The notes below the pieces were generated by a model, which did not search any database, had not been told where the DNA came from, and saw only the letters and a list, made by a program, of their open reading frames with translations. The translations under genes and the position numbers were made by a program. Below are positions 25,852 through 34,019 of a DNA stretch of 58,969 nt, piece by piece (position 1 is the stretch's first letter; each line of letters begins with the position of its first letter). The stretch is taken from the NCBI GenBank assembly GCA_046759305.1, contig JBHIBY010000003.1, forward strand, positions 1 through 58,969, in the 5' to 3' direction. The DNA comes from JADFRG01 sp046759305 (GTDB taxonomy: Bacteria > Chloroflexota > Anaerolineae > Anaerolineales > E44-bin32).

Positions 25852-25926
25852 ATTGCGCATAGCCATGTTTCTATTTATAAAAAGAAATAAAAATGTATCG
25901 TTTGTATGTATATGGCTATACGCAAT
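25852..25926. repeat. Inverted pair of the 15-bp repeat before ssrA
   Basis: ATTGCGCATAGCCAT (25852-25866) and ATGGCTATACGCAAT (25912-25926) are inverted copies with one mismatch, 45 AT-rich bases apart. The left copy is identical to 21961-21975. The pair could fold into a long hairpin or form two recombinase-binding sites. Confidence 0.65.
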
Positions 25927-26033
25927 GAAGTTCCCTCACAAGTGCCGCCTAAGGACAATCGAACATTTTGCTAGCCAACGAGTGACTTCCGGTCCCCCGC
26001 TATCGCTGTTGATCGTAAAATTGCGCTGCGTGT

Positions 26034-26039
26034 TATACT
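26034..26039 (+). promoter_or_regulatory. -10 element of ssrA
   Basis: TATACT ends 8 bases before the mature 5' end of tmRNA at 26048. The best upstream -35 candidate, TTGATC, is at a long spacing of 19 bases. Confidence 0.6.
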
Positions 26040-26047
26040 CGGTATCT

Positions 26048-26441
26048 GGGGATGATCGGTATCGACGAAGGGGGTTGGAACCTGGTGGCAAGCCGAGAGG
26101 CGCCGAACTCGTAAAATCAGCGCACCTTAAAAGTGCCAATCGCACAAACTATGCGGCTCTGCCGCTCGCTGCCTAAAGCAGCGATGTAGAGCTGGTCCTC
26201 GGAAAGAGGGCACGCCTCCCACGACCGACCTCGACCGGGTGTGGTGAAGGCGGCACAAAGTTGAGGTGCCGCAGGGGAGGCCCCTAAACCTGCGAAAGAT
26301 GGACTTTCGGGTCCAAGCGGCTGGCTAAAGGTGAGCCCTTCCGGCCGGGCTCCCGGCAGCGAGAACACAATAGACCGGCCAAGCTTGTAGAAGCCTGGTT
26401 ACCTAAGCCTTCGGACGCGGGTTCGATTCCCGCCATCTCCA
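26048..26441 (+). ncRNA. ssrA: Transfer-messenger RNA (one-piece tmRNA)
   Basis: GGGGATG (26048-26054) pairs with CATCTCC (26434-26440, one G-U pair), forming the tRNA-like acceptor. The T arm GCGGG-TTCGATT-CCCGC precedes it. CCA is not encoded (ACCT follows). The tag reading frame gives ANRTNYAALPLAA then TAA, ending in the protease-recognition type LAA. The resume codon is most likely the GCC after AAAAGT near 26133. tmRNA frees ribosomes stalled on broken messages and marks the peptide for degradation. Its partner smpB is encoded 1 kb upstream. Confidence 0.95.
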
Positions 26442-26453
26442 CCTAACATCGAA

Positions 26454-26494
26454 GAGAGCGTCTACCAGCTAGTTACAGACGCTCTCTTTCTTTT
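26454..26494 (+). terminator. Rho-independent terminator of ssrA
   Basis: The 10-bp stem GAGAGCGTCT (26454-26463) / AGACGCTCTC (26477-26486) has a 13-base loop and is followed by TTTCTTTT. Confidence 0.85.
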
Positions 26495-26513
26495 CATCGA
26501 GAATGCTCGATAG

Positions 26514-27182
26514 CTATACCGGGTTGTTTAGCCTGAAACCATGCCCCCGAACCGTCATAACGTAGTTGAAATCAGGGTCAACTTCGCTCAGCCGCTCACG
26601 GAGTCTGCGAACAAGCGCGTCAATGGCCTGCTCCGATACTCCCTCACCTGCCGAATCCGGCCACACGCTCTCAACGATCTCGTCCCGCGTGACGACCCGG
26701 TCCGGATTGTCATACATCAACGCTAACAAACGGAACTGCGGCGGAGAAAGCGGTGGTTCGATTTCAGCTTCGCCTAACCACACGCGGTGAGCCTGAGCAT
26801 CCATCCGCAGCCGTCCTAGCCCAAGTTCCGAAAGATTGGTTGAGCTGAGAGGTATAGTGGCCTCAATCCCCACAAAGACCATCTTCATAGCCAGGGCGAT
26901 TTGAATTTCATCTCCGTCCTGAAGCAAGACGCTTGTGCCAACTTCTATGCCATTCAGATGCGTCCCGTTCTTGCTTCCCAAATCCTCTAACAGGTAGCCG
27001 CTATCCGTTCGTCGAATCCGAGCGTGATGCCGGGAAACCTGGCGGTCCGGAACAATCAGGCCACAATCTTTTCCCCGACCAATGATCAGCTCTTCCGAAT
27101 CGAGCACCCACCTGCCGCCATCCAGCTTCCCGGTGTGGGCTATTAGAACTGGAAACTCGCCTAATTCATCCTTCATTGCCAT
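26514..27182 (-). CDS. FHA domain - winged-helix (OmpR-type) transcription regulator
   Basis: A 222-residue protein. An FHA domain (about 10-105) carries the phosphothreonine-binding residues LIIGRGKDCGLIVPD, QVSRHHARI and LEDLGSKNGTHLNG. A C-terminal OmpR/PhoB-type winged helix (about 125-220) ends with TVRGHGFRL. FHA domains read phosphothreonine, so the DNA-binding activity is probably set by a Ser/Thr kinase. The kinase gene starting at 27248 is divergent, and the two share a 65-base promoter gap. Confidence 0.92.
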   Translation of the reverse strand: MAMKDELGEFPVLIAHTGKLDGGRWVLDSEELIIGRGKDCGLIVPDRQVSRHHARIRRTDSGYLLEDLGSKNGTHLNGIEVGTSVLLQDGDEIQIALAMKMVFVGIEATIPLSSTNLSELGLGRLRMDAQAHRVWLGEAEIEPPLSPPQFRLLALMYDNPDRVVTRDEIVESVWPDSAGEGVSEQAIDALVRRLRERLSEVDPDFNYVMTVRGHGFRLNNPV

Positions 27183-27209
27183 CTAAGAAGCCGAATTTCT
27201 ACCGATGAG

Positions 27210-27215
27210 TATAAT
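27210..27215 (+). promoter_or_regulatory. -10 element of the Ser/Thr kinase gene
   Basis: TATAAT lies in the divergent gap, 32 bases before the ATG at 27248. No good -35 or ribosome-binding site is visible. Confidence 0.5.
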
Positions 27216-27247
27216 GACTCTTTGGAAATTTCTCTCGCTCACACTCA

Positions 27248-28219
27248 ATGATTGCACCTGTCAAGTCCGGTAGGACACTCCGTGAACGTTATGTAGTAAC
27301 CAAGGTGATCGGCCGCGGCGGCATGGGGTCGATCTATCTCGCCGAAGACAACCGTCTATCCGGCAGGATATGCGCGATCAAAGAGGTTTATCAGGCGAGC
27401 GACTTGCCAGAAGAAGTTCGTTCGCAGGGAAGAGATCAGTTTTACCGGGAAGCCTCGGTCTTGGCTCAGTTGGATCATCCGAATCTCCCGAAGGTTTCAG
27501 ACTTCTTCACCGAAGACGAGCGCGATTACTTGGTAATGGATTATGTGCCCGGCGATGACCTTAAATCGTTGATGGACCGAGCCCGGCGAAAATCTGATTA
27601 CCTGTCGATCGAGGATGTACTTGGCTGGAGTGTGCAAATCGCAGATGCACTGGAGTACATGCACAGCCAGGATCCTCCTGTCATTCACCGCGACATCAAG
27701 CCCAGCAATCTTAAGCTCACTCCCAATGGGCTCATCAAGCTGGTGGACTTTGGTCTTGTCAAGCAGATGGTCCCGGACGAAATGACAGTCACGGTTATTC
27801 AGGGCCGTGGTACTGCAACCTACACTCCGCTTGAACAATATGGGGGAGACACTGGTCACACAGACCTTCGTAGTGACATTTACGCGTTTGGTGCGACCAT
27901 GTACCATCTGCTGACCAACAAACCACCACTTGAGGCCAAACAGCGCTTTCTGCGTCCACACGGATTGAAGATGCCCAGTGAACTCAATCCCGAGGTTGAG
28001 CCGGCCCTCGAAGAGGCCGTTTTGTGGGCAATGGCCCTTCATCCCGATGAGCGGCCTGAAAATGTGGCATCCTTTCGTCAGGCTCTTACTCGCGGCAAGC
28101 CGACCGATTTCGGCTCAGCGACAGGGCGCAGTCTCTCCCTTGAATCTAGTCTGGATCGCTGGTTGGCTGGAGCGGTGATTGCGCTGCTTCTGGTGGCGAT
28201 CGTCGCCTCATTGAGCTGA
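27248..28219 (+). CDS. Membrane-anchored Ser/Thr protein kinase (PknB-like)
   Basis: A 323-residue protein. The Hanks-type kinase domain (about 14-275) has the Gly loop IGRGGMGSIYLAED, catalytic Lys in AIKEVYQ, catalytic loop HRDIKPSNLKL and DFG in LVDFGLVK. A Ser-rich linker and one C-terminal membrane helix (about 302-320, LAGAVIALLLVAIVASLS) leave no extracellular sensor. It probably phosphorylates the FHA regulator encoded divergently, an inference from context. Its 3' end overlaps the convergent GH3-like gene by 12 bases. Confidence 0.93.
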   Translation: MIAPVKSGRTLRERYVVTKVIGRGGMGSIYLAEDNRLSGRICAIKEVYQASDLPEEVRSQGRDQFYREASVLAQLDHPNLPKVSDFFTEDERDYLVMDYVPGDDLKSLMDRARRKSDYLSIEDVLGWSVQIADALEYMHSQDPPVIHRDIKPSNLKLTPNGLIKLVDFGLVKQMVPDEMTVTVIQGRGTATYTPLEQYGGDTGHTDLRSDIYAFGATMYHLLTNKPPLEAKQRFLRPHGLKMPSELNPEVEPALEEAVLWAMALHPDERPENVASFRQALTRGKPTDFGSATGRSLSLESSLDRWLAGAVIALLLVAIVASLS

Positions 28220-30949
28220 CCTGCGCCACCACAGGTAACCAACAAGGCTTGCAGCAAGCGCAAGCGCCACCGCCATCGCAACCCCCGAGAACACTCCCAG
28301 GGATTGGATAAGCTTTTGGCTTCCTGGAAAACCGAGTGCGATGTAGTTGTATCCGATTAACCCCCCGACCAAAATCAACAGTCCGATGCGGGTTCGACTC
28401 GGCTCGTCAGGCGCGATTAGCACATAGCCCAGAACGGCAGCAACTACTACCGCCGGGATAGCAAGAGCCAACTCTCCGATACCGATGGTTGGTGGGGGCG
28501 GTTCCGGAGTTGCAACGACACCCGCATTGGGCGCTGGAGTTGGTGTCTCGATTTCAGGTGTTATTGAGGGTTCAGGCGTGACGCTAGGTTCAGCTGTAGG
28601 CGTGATAACAGTCACGATCCCCTCCTGGACATTCATTTGCAGGATTTCGGAGAGCCTTGCCGGCTCGCTCATAGCTTCCAGAGTCAGCACTCCGAGCCTA
28701 TCAAGCGCGAAGGAAACGGAGGCGAGTCCTCCCGATGTTACGGAATCATGCACCGTGCTCGTCGCCTCTCCTTGATATGACAATAGGAATTCCACAGGAG
28801 TCCCGTCCGGGACCGGATTTTGGTTGTGATCAAGAATAACGCCAGTGGTTACATCAACGACGTCACCAACCGCATATTCTTGTTGTGCCTTACCTTCTTC
28901 GCCTGCGCCGACGATTGAAAGCGTGAGCAACTGATCTGGATCAGGCGCGGTCACTTCGATCAGATCGTACCCCACTCCAGGCACGCTCACTGGCGATGAA
29001 CCACGCGCCGATAGCTCCTGGAACAGTAGCCTTGCAGCCACGTCGACAAATGAGCTGGTCTTTCCGTATAGCGAGTAATAGACATCGATCTTGCTGATAT
29101 CGGTGGCACTGAGGTCGTAGGGTACGTCCATAGAGAACACAACAACGCGTTTGTTCCGAACCAGATCCGGTCGGCTGTTCAGCAACCGCTTGAGGGCATT
29201 TGAGCCAAACACACCCGGATCCTCTTTTAGCGTGACGAACACCAGCCAGTCCGCTGGCCGAATAATTGCTTCAACCTCATCTGGCGCCAGGAGAGGAATC
29301 GCAGGAACTGAATCCGGATTCTCTCCCAAAAAGAGCGCCAGGTCAGCCATGGATAGCGATGTTGAATTCCATGCTCCTACCTGACCCGCAGCGCTGGTCC
29401 CATATAGAGCTAGGATCGTGTCCTCCAGTTCTGCAAGACCAACGTGCCGGAAGGACTCGCAGCTCGAACATTGAGCGTAGTCGCGCACATCGGTTATGAA
29501 GACCATGCGCTCGCCAATCTGCGGCGGTCCCTCAATGAGATTAGTCAGTTCTTCAGCGGAAGGGCTTAGTAGAGTCGCGCCTTCACGAGCTACCTGGAGA
29601 GAGATATCCGCCTCGCCGACACCTTCGAGTGCGCCTTCCGCTGGCATTATGCTCTCTAGATCAAATCCTCCATCATAAAGCCGAAGCTTAAACCGAAGAA
29701 TTCGCAACACGGCTTCATCCACGCTTTGCGCGAAGATGGCATCGTCACGGTATTTCTCGGCAAAGAAGCTCAAAGTGTCCTGAACCGTCGTCAACTGGTC
29801 CGCGTCTCCATCCGAGACAAATTCCGATAGGTACAGCAAATCATTTCCTGCCAGGAAAGCATCACGCGCAACCAGGTGACCGCGATAGCTTTGACCGAGA
29901 GACTCATAGAAGAGGCGCAATGCTCCAGATCCCAATGGGCCGCTGACCGTCACTCCCCCTCCCTCTCGCCACGCCGCAAATGGATCTGAAGCCATCAGCT
30001 GGCCAAAAGCATCAGGGTCGAGGCCAATTGGCCGAGTGGTGTCCCGTATGTTGCCCTGGAATCCCTGATACCGGATATGACCTGACAACAGTCCATCTGC
30101 TATCCCGTTTGCCTCGCCGGGTGCTCCATCGGTCACGGCAAAGAACGGGGCGAGCTCGATCTGCTGCAGCTGAACCAGGGACTTACGGACCGTAGAGGCT
30201 TCTTCGTCTATAGGCCGATCGCTTCCGCCTAGGCCTGGAAAATGTTTGGCTATCACACCAATTTGGCCTTCAGAGCCCTCATGCACCCCCTCAATGAAGG
30301 CCTCGCCCAGCACACCCACCCAGTAAGGGTCCCCGCCGAATGATCGAACTCCAATGTCACCAAGATCCAGTTGGCGTGGGTCGCCAAGGACATCCAGAGA
30401 CGGCCCGAGCAGCATGTTGATACCCGCCGCTCTCAATTCTGATCCTATGACCGCACCGGTTGCGCGAGAAAGCTCGGGGTCCCAGGTCGCGCCAATCGCC
30501 ATTTGGGAAGGTGTAGTCGACATGCCAGACATAATCTCGGAATACTCTGGACCGTTGCCCTCTTGAACCACTGCGATTAGCAGCGGCACGTAAACACCCG
30601 GCTCGATTGTTATTTCACCAACCGTCCGGCGTAGCGAGGCCTCGTTCTCAGTGAATTGGAGGATCGTAACGAGATCTCTTAGCGTTGGAAGCGTGTTTTC
30701 TGGACCGATAAAGTTGTTATTCTCGGATCGAAGCACCAAGCCCGAAATGTGATGATCGCGTATGAGAGATAGAACGGGATCGTCGGGTTGAAGGCCAGAG
30801 CCTTCAAATGTGAGGAGAAAGAGCTGCCCGACTCGCTCTTCGGGCGTCATTTGCGCGAGAAGCGATTCGGCGAGGTCGCCTTGAGTGAATGGCGAAAACG
30901 CCGATGTTGCCACTAGCAGTAGGAGGGCGAGGGACGTTCCCGTTTTCAT
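28208..30949 (-). CDS. GH3-family (NagZ-like) secreted protein, probably non-catalytic
   Basis: A 913-residue protein with a signal peptide (about 1-22), a GH3 N-terminal barrel (about 28-415), a GH3 C-terminal-like domain (about 450-660), an Ig-like domain (about 680-790), a Thr/Pro-rich linker and three C-terminal membrane helices ending in WWRRSAQ. KHFPG (235-239) is typical of the family. The NagZ catalytic dyad that should follow (GHGD) is GLGG, and the nucleophile Asp expected in a VxTDxLxMGAL motif is replaced in VSGPLGSGAL (about 335-344, Gly at 337). It looks like a membrane-anchored pseudoenzyme that may bind peptidoglycan or glycans. Confidence 0.85.
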   Translation of the reverse strand: MKTGTSLALLLLVATSAFSPFTQGDLAESLLAQMTPEERVGQLFLLTFEGSGLQPDDPVLSLIRDHHISGLVLRSENNNFIGPENTLPTLRDLVTILQFTENEASLRRTVGEITIEPGVYVPLLIAVVQEGNGPEYSEIMSGMSTTPSQMAIGATWDPELSRATGAVIGSELRAAGINMLLGPSLDVLGDPRQLDLGDIGVRSFGGDPYWVGVLGEAFIEGVHEGSEGQIGVIAKHFPGLGGSDRPIDEEASTVRKSLVQLQQIELAPFFAVTDGAPGEANGIADGLLSGHIRYQGFQGNIRDTTRPIGLDPDAFGQLMASDPFAAWREGGGVTVSGPLGSGALRLFYESLGQSYRGHLVARDAFLAGNDLLYLSEFVSDGDADQLTTVQDTLSFFAEKYRDDAIFAQSVDEAVLRILRFKLRLYDGGFDLESIMPAEGALEGVGEADISLQVAREGATLLSPSAEELTNLIEGPPQIGERMVFITDVRDYAQCSSCESFRHVGLAELEDTILALYGTSAAGQVGAWNSTSLSMADLALFLGENPDSVPAIPLLAPDEVEAIIRPADWLVFVTLKEDPGVFGSNALKRLLNSRPDLVRNKRVVVFSMDVPYDLSATDISKIDVYYSLYGKTSSFVDVAARLLFQELSARGSSPVSVPGVGYDLIEVTAPDPDQLLTLSIVGAGEEGKAQQEYAVGDVVDVTTGVILDHNQNPVPDGTPVEFLLSYQGEATSTVHDSVTSGGLASVSFALDRLGVLTLEAMSEPARLSEILQMNVQEGIVTVITPTAEPSVTPEPSITPEIETPTPAPNAGVVATPEPPPPTIGIGELALAIPAVVVAAVLGYVLIAPDEPSRTRIGLLILVGGLIGYNYIALGFPGSQKLIQSLGVFSGVAMAVALALAASLVGYLWWRRSAQ

Positions 30950-30997
30950 CGTTTACCCTGATCGAGAGCCTGATGCTGGGATAGGTGAGCAGCAAGG

Positions 30998-31849
30998 CTA
31001 GCTTCGAACATCCTGATCGACAATCGTGCGCAATGCTTTGCGCCGCTCTGCGCCGGAAAGCATCTCCAGCTTTCGCAAGCTGAATGGGTCAATTTCTTGT
31101 CTAAGCAATTCCAACTCCTGATCGGTCGGAAGCACTGTTGTCTGAAGATCCTCTGCAATCACTAGTTCGAAAGCTGTCTTTGCGACAATCCGATCGACAG
31201 TCACTTCCGGATGAAGGTGAGTGAGGCGCATGTTCCCGTCAGGAAAATCAAATTGACCAAGATTGGATACAAGATATTGCGGTCCTGAGCCCGCCGTTCT
31301 CACCTTGCTGTGGCCTAGCCCAGAAAGAAAATCTAGCTTCGCTGGAAATGCCACCCTTGAATGTCTGGGGATGTAAAGGCTCATTTCGCTCATGAATACA
31401 GACACATCCGGTACGCCGCCTACACCCGGCATTCGAAGACGAGGGCGTCGGTAGTCCTTTCCTATCGAGATATTATTGGTATTTCCGTGTTGGTCCACCT
31501 GGCCGGGCCGGAAGAATTCCTTAGGTCGAACGGCTGGCAAATAGTCGGCCGCGCCGATAACGAAGCTCGAGCGAGTCAGCGCTGCTTCAACCCACCGCCC
31601 CTCAGCATCGGTGAGGCTCAGTTCAGGTGGGCTCATAGTAACGGAAGTCGCAATAGCAGAAGCGATGAAGATATTGGGCGCGTGCAACGCGCGAGCTAAC
31701 AGTGCAGCCACCGCACCCATGGGTGTGGCCAGTCCTAATGCGACTACCTCGCCATCGTTAATCTGGCGCGCCAGGCAGAAACAGATCAGTTCATCTGCCG
31801 TGCATTCCAATTTCGTTTGTATTTCGAGTTCCTCTACAACTGATCCCAT
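30998..31849 (-). CDS. CoA-transferase beta-subunit-like protein (GctB-type)
   Basis: A 283-residue protein resembling the beta subunit of glutaconate/3-oxoacid CoA-transferases: ELICFCLARQINDGEVVALGLATPMGAVAALLARALHAPN near the start, then VDQHGNTN and PGVGGVPDVS. These enzymes normally work with an alpha subunit, and none is encoded nearby. I chose the ATG at 31849 because the terminator hairpin of the upstream gene lies inside the longer reading frame and TAATTT stands 5 bases before this ATG. The activity of a lone beta-like subunit is unclear. It may pair with an alpha subunit encoded elsewhere. Confidence 0.75.
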   Translation of the reverse strand: MGSVVEELEIQTKLECTADELICFCLARQINDGEVVALGLATPMGAVAALLARALHAPNIFIASAIATSVTMSPPELSLTDAEGRWVEAALTRSSFVIGAADYLPAVRPKEFFRPGQVDQHGNTNNISIGKDYRRPRLRMPGVGGVPDVSVFMSEMSLYIPRHSRVAFPAKLDFLSGLGHSKVRTAGSGPQYLVSNLGQFDFPDGNMRLTHLHPEVTVDRIVAKTAFELVIAEDLQTTVLPTDQELELLRQEIDPFSLRKLEMLSGAERRKALRTIVDQDVRS

Positions 31850-31863
31850 GGCATAAATTAAGA

Positions 31864-31884
31864 TGCCCCGCCGTTTGCGGGGCA
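31864..31884 (-). terminator. Terminator after the AAA+ ATPase gene
   Basis: TGCCCCGC and its complement GCGGGGCA form an 8-bp stem with a 5-base loop. On the minus strand it is followed by the T-rich TCTTAATTTAT, which also contains the -10 element of the next gene. Confidence 0.65.
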
Positions 31885-31906
31885 TTGCGGCTGCGACATC
31901 TTGAAC

Positions 31907-33250
31907 TTACAACTCCACGAAGTAGGCCTCAGCGGCTCGGTCGAGCAGCTCCTTGCTCATCGTCGGCTCTACGTTGAGATAGCGCGAGATGTCCAGGATT
32001 TGATCGCAGATATCCCGCGGGTGTGAAGCGCGAAGCTTCCTATTGCGCTTGATATACCACTCCTGAAGCATGTAGGCTAGGCCTCGATCGGAGTATGGGA
32101 TGCCTTTCCCTTCGGCAATGCGCTTGAATATTTCTCGGTAGGCCTCATAAGAGGGGTCGCCTACTTCGATCTTGTGGCGCAGTCTCCTGAGAAAGGCCTC
32201 ATCAACAAGATCCTTGGGAGGCAGATTGGTTGAAAAGACTACCAGTACATCGAAGGGCACCTCAATCTTGCGCCCAGTGTGCAGCGTCAGGAAATCAATG
32301 CGGTTTTCCAACGGCACGATCCAGCGATTGAGCAGGTCTCGAGGCCGAACCTGCTGCCTACCAAAGTCATCAATAAGGAATACACCGCCGTTGGCCTTGA
32401 CCTGGAATGGTGCTTCGTAGAACTTGTTGGTGTCATCGAACACTAGATCAAGCCCATCCATCGTGAGCTCGCCACCTACTACGATGAACGGTCTACGAAT
32501 CTTAATCCAGCGCGGGTCCGCCTTTAAAGCCCCTGTCCCCGAACCCGAGCTCTCGGTGTCTTGATCCGGAGAGAGCTCATGGTTCACCGAATCATAGAGC
32601 TTGACAACCTGTCCATCAATATCGATCGCATACGGGATCGTCATGTCCTCCAACAACAGGAGACGACCGATTGCTCGCGCGATTGTGGTCTTACCATTTC
32701 CAGGGGGTCCGTAAAGGAAGATCGAGGCGCCCGAATTGACGGCCGGCCCGATCTGATTGAAGGTGGTTTCGGAAAGGATGAGTTCGTCAAGCGCGCGCTT
32801 CATCCCGCGTGGATTTACAGTCGGTCTACTGCGGCTTTGCCGAACGATAGCTTCGTTGTACACATCGACCGGGACCGGTGCCGGCCCGGCATATTGACTC
32901 CGCTCCAAGGCCTCTCGCGCTCGGGCAATTCCGGCATCCGTGATGGCATATTGGTATGCCCCCTCACCGATGCCAACCTGGGCCTTGACTTCTGCAAATT
33001 TCTCCCGCTTCAGGGCTTCAAGGATTTGGTCGGTAATTCCTGCATACGGAAGCGCCATCGCCTCAGAAACTTTGAATCCAGTGAGGTAGCCTCGGAAGTA
33101 GAGGATCTTAAGCGCCAGATCTTGCAGCCATAGTTGCGATAGACCCGTATCTTCTATCTTATTGATAGCCGGCGGGACGTAGCGTAGACTGCCGGTTGTC
33201 GGCATGTCTGCCGTCCGGATTACACGGGGAGAAGTGCGGGGAAGAGTCAT
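31907..33250 (-). CDS. AAA+ ATPase with N-terminal winged-helix-like domain
   Basis: A 447-residue protein. The N-terminal part (about 35-120) reads like a winged-helix domain (LYFRGYLTGFKVSEAM, ILEALKREKFAEVKAQ, YQYAITDAGIARAREAL). The AAA+ domain has Walker A YGPPGNGKTT (about 185-194), Walker B GVFLIDDFG, sensor 1 VVFSTNL and an arginine-rich FLRRLRHKI. It resembles a conserved bacterial AAA ATPase of unknown role that loads or remodels a partner. The start follows TATAAT by 7 bases with no ribosome-binding site, so it is leaderless. It is divergent from the GT2 gene. Confidence 0.85.
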   Translation of the reverse strand: MTLPRTSPRVIRTADMPTTGSLRYVPPAINKIEDTGLSQLWLQDLALKILYFRGYLTGFKVSEAMALPYAGITDQILEALKREKFAEVKAQVGIGEGAYQYAITDAGIARAREALERSQYAGPAPVPVDVYNEAIVRQSRSRPTVNPRGMKRALDELILSETTFNQIGPAVNSGASIFLYGPPGNGKTTIARAIGRLLLLEDMTIPYAIDIDGQVVKLYDSVNHELSPDQDTESSGSGTGALKADPRWIKIRRPFIVVGGELTMDGLDLVFDDTNKFYEAPFQVKANGGVFLIDDFGRQQVRPRDLLNRWIVPLENRIDFLTLHTGRKIEVPFDVLVVFSTNLPPKDLVDEAFLRRLRHKIEVGDPSYEAYREIFKRIAEGKGIPYSDRGLAYMLQEWYIKRNRKLRASHPRDICDQILDISRYLNVEPTMSKELLDRAAEAYFVEL

Positions 33251-33257
33251 GCGTCAG

Positions 33258-33263
33258 ATTATA
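33258..33263 (-). promoter_or_regulatory. -10 element of the AAA+ ATPase gene, leaderless type
   Basis: The minus strand carries TATAAT, ending 7 bases before the ATG at 33250. Confidence 0.65.
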
Positions 33264-33317
33264 TACGCCGTGTGTAGCCCGAGCAAATCATCGGTTGTTC
33301 CTACTCAAGCGCAGCTG

Positions 33318-33323
33318 TAAAAT
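33318..33323 (+). promoter_or_regulatory. -10 element of the glycosyltransferase gene, leaderless type
   Basis: TAAAAT, with an extended TG upstream (TGTAAAAT), ends 6 bases before the ATG at 33330. Confidence 0.6.
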
Positions 33324-33329
33324 GCGCCC

Positions 33330-34016
33330 ATGCAGCTAACTTTTCTGCTTCCGGTATATAACGAACACATTACGGCGGAAGAAATAATCCGCAACGTGGA
33401 AGCTTCAGGCCTGGCGGATCGTATTATTGTTGTTGATGATGCCTCGACCGATGGCACGCGCGAATTGCTTCAGGAAATGGCCTCCAATAACAGCCGTATT
33501 GAACTCCATCTCCATGACCGGAATCGCGGAAAGGGCGCAGCACTGCGCACTGGATTTGCGAAGGTAGAGACCGACCTGGTGCTCGTTCAGGATGCAGATT
33601 TGGAATACGATCCACGCGATGTGCCGAGTATGCTGATTCCCATTGAAGAAGGTAAAGCCGACGTCGTCTACGGATCCCGCTTTCTCGGTGCTGCGCGTCG
33701 GCCGACCATGTTCTGGCATATGGTGGCAAACAAGCTGCTTACCCTAATGACCAACGTGCTGTACAACAGTATCCTGACCGATATGGAGACAGGCTACAAG
33801 CTCTTTCGAAAAGAAGTCATTCAGAACATCGATATCCGTTCTAATCGATTCGATTTTGAGCCTGAGATCACTGCAAAGCTTCTCAAGAAAAAGGTACGGA
33901 TCTACGAGGTGCCGATTTCATTCAATCCTCGCGAGTACTCAGAGGGGAAGAAAATCGGACTCACAGATGCGTTCGCGGCTGTTTGGGCTCTGTTGAAATT
34001 TCGCTTCGTTGACTGA
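33330..34016 (+). CDS. Family 2 glycosyltransferase, DPM1/polyprenyl-phosphate sugar transferase-like
   Basis: A 228-residue GT-A fold enzyme. It opens with FLLPVYNEHITAEEII, followed by the nucleotide-sugar binding VVDDASTDGT, then the metal-binding DADLEYDP and the acceptor-side GYKLFRKE. The absence of membrane segments and the short length fit dolichol/polyprenyl-phosphate mannose or glucose synthases, which load a sugar from a nucleotide donor onto a lipid carrier at the cytoplasmic membrane. Donor and acceptor cannot be told from sequence. Its stop is 3 bases from the recJ stop on the other strand. Confidence 0.9.
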   Translation: MQLTFLLPVYNEHITAEEIIRNVEASGLADRIIVVDDASTDGTRELLQEMASNNSRIELHLHDRNRGKGAALRTGFAKVETDLVLVQDADLEYDPRDVPSMLIPIEEGKADVVYGSRFLGAARRPTMFWHMVANKLLTLMTNVLYNSILTDMETGYKLFRKEVIQNIDIRSNRFDFEPEITAKLLKKKVRIYEVPISFNPREYSEGKKIGLTDAFAAVWALLKFRFVD

Positions 34017-34019
34017 GGA

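Noticed and set aside
21961..25926. Integrated mobile element bounded by the 15-bp repeats.
   Set aside because: The bracketed genes include core smpB and an HD-GYP regulator, not phage or plasmid genes, so a full mobile element is not supported. The repeats are reported separately.
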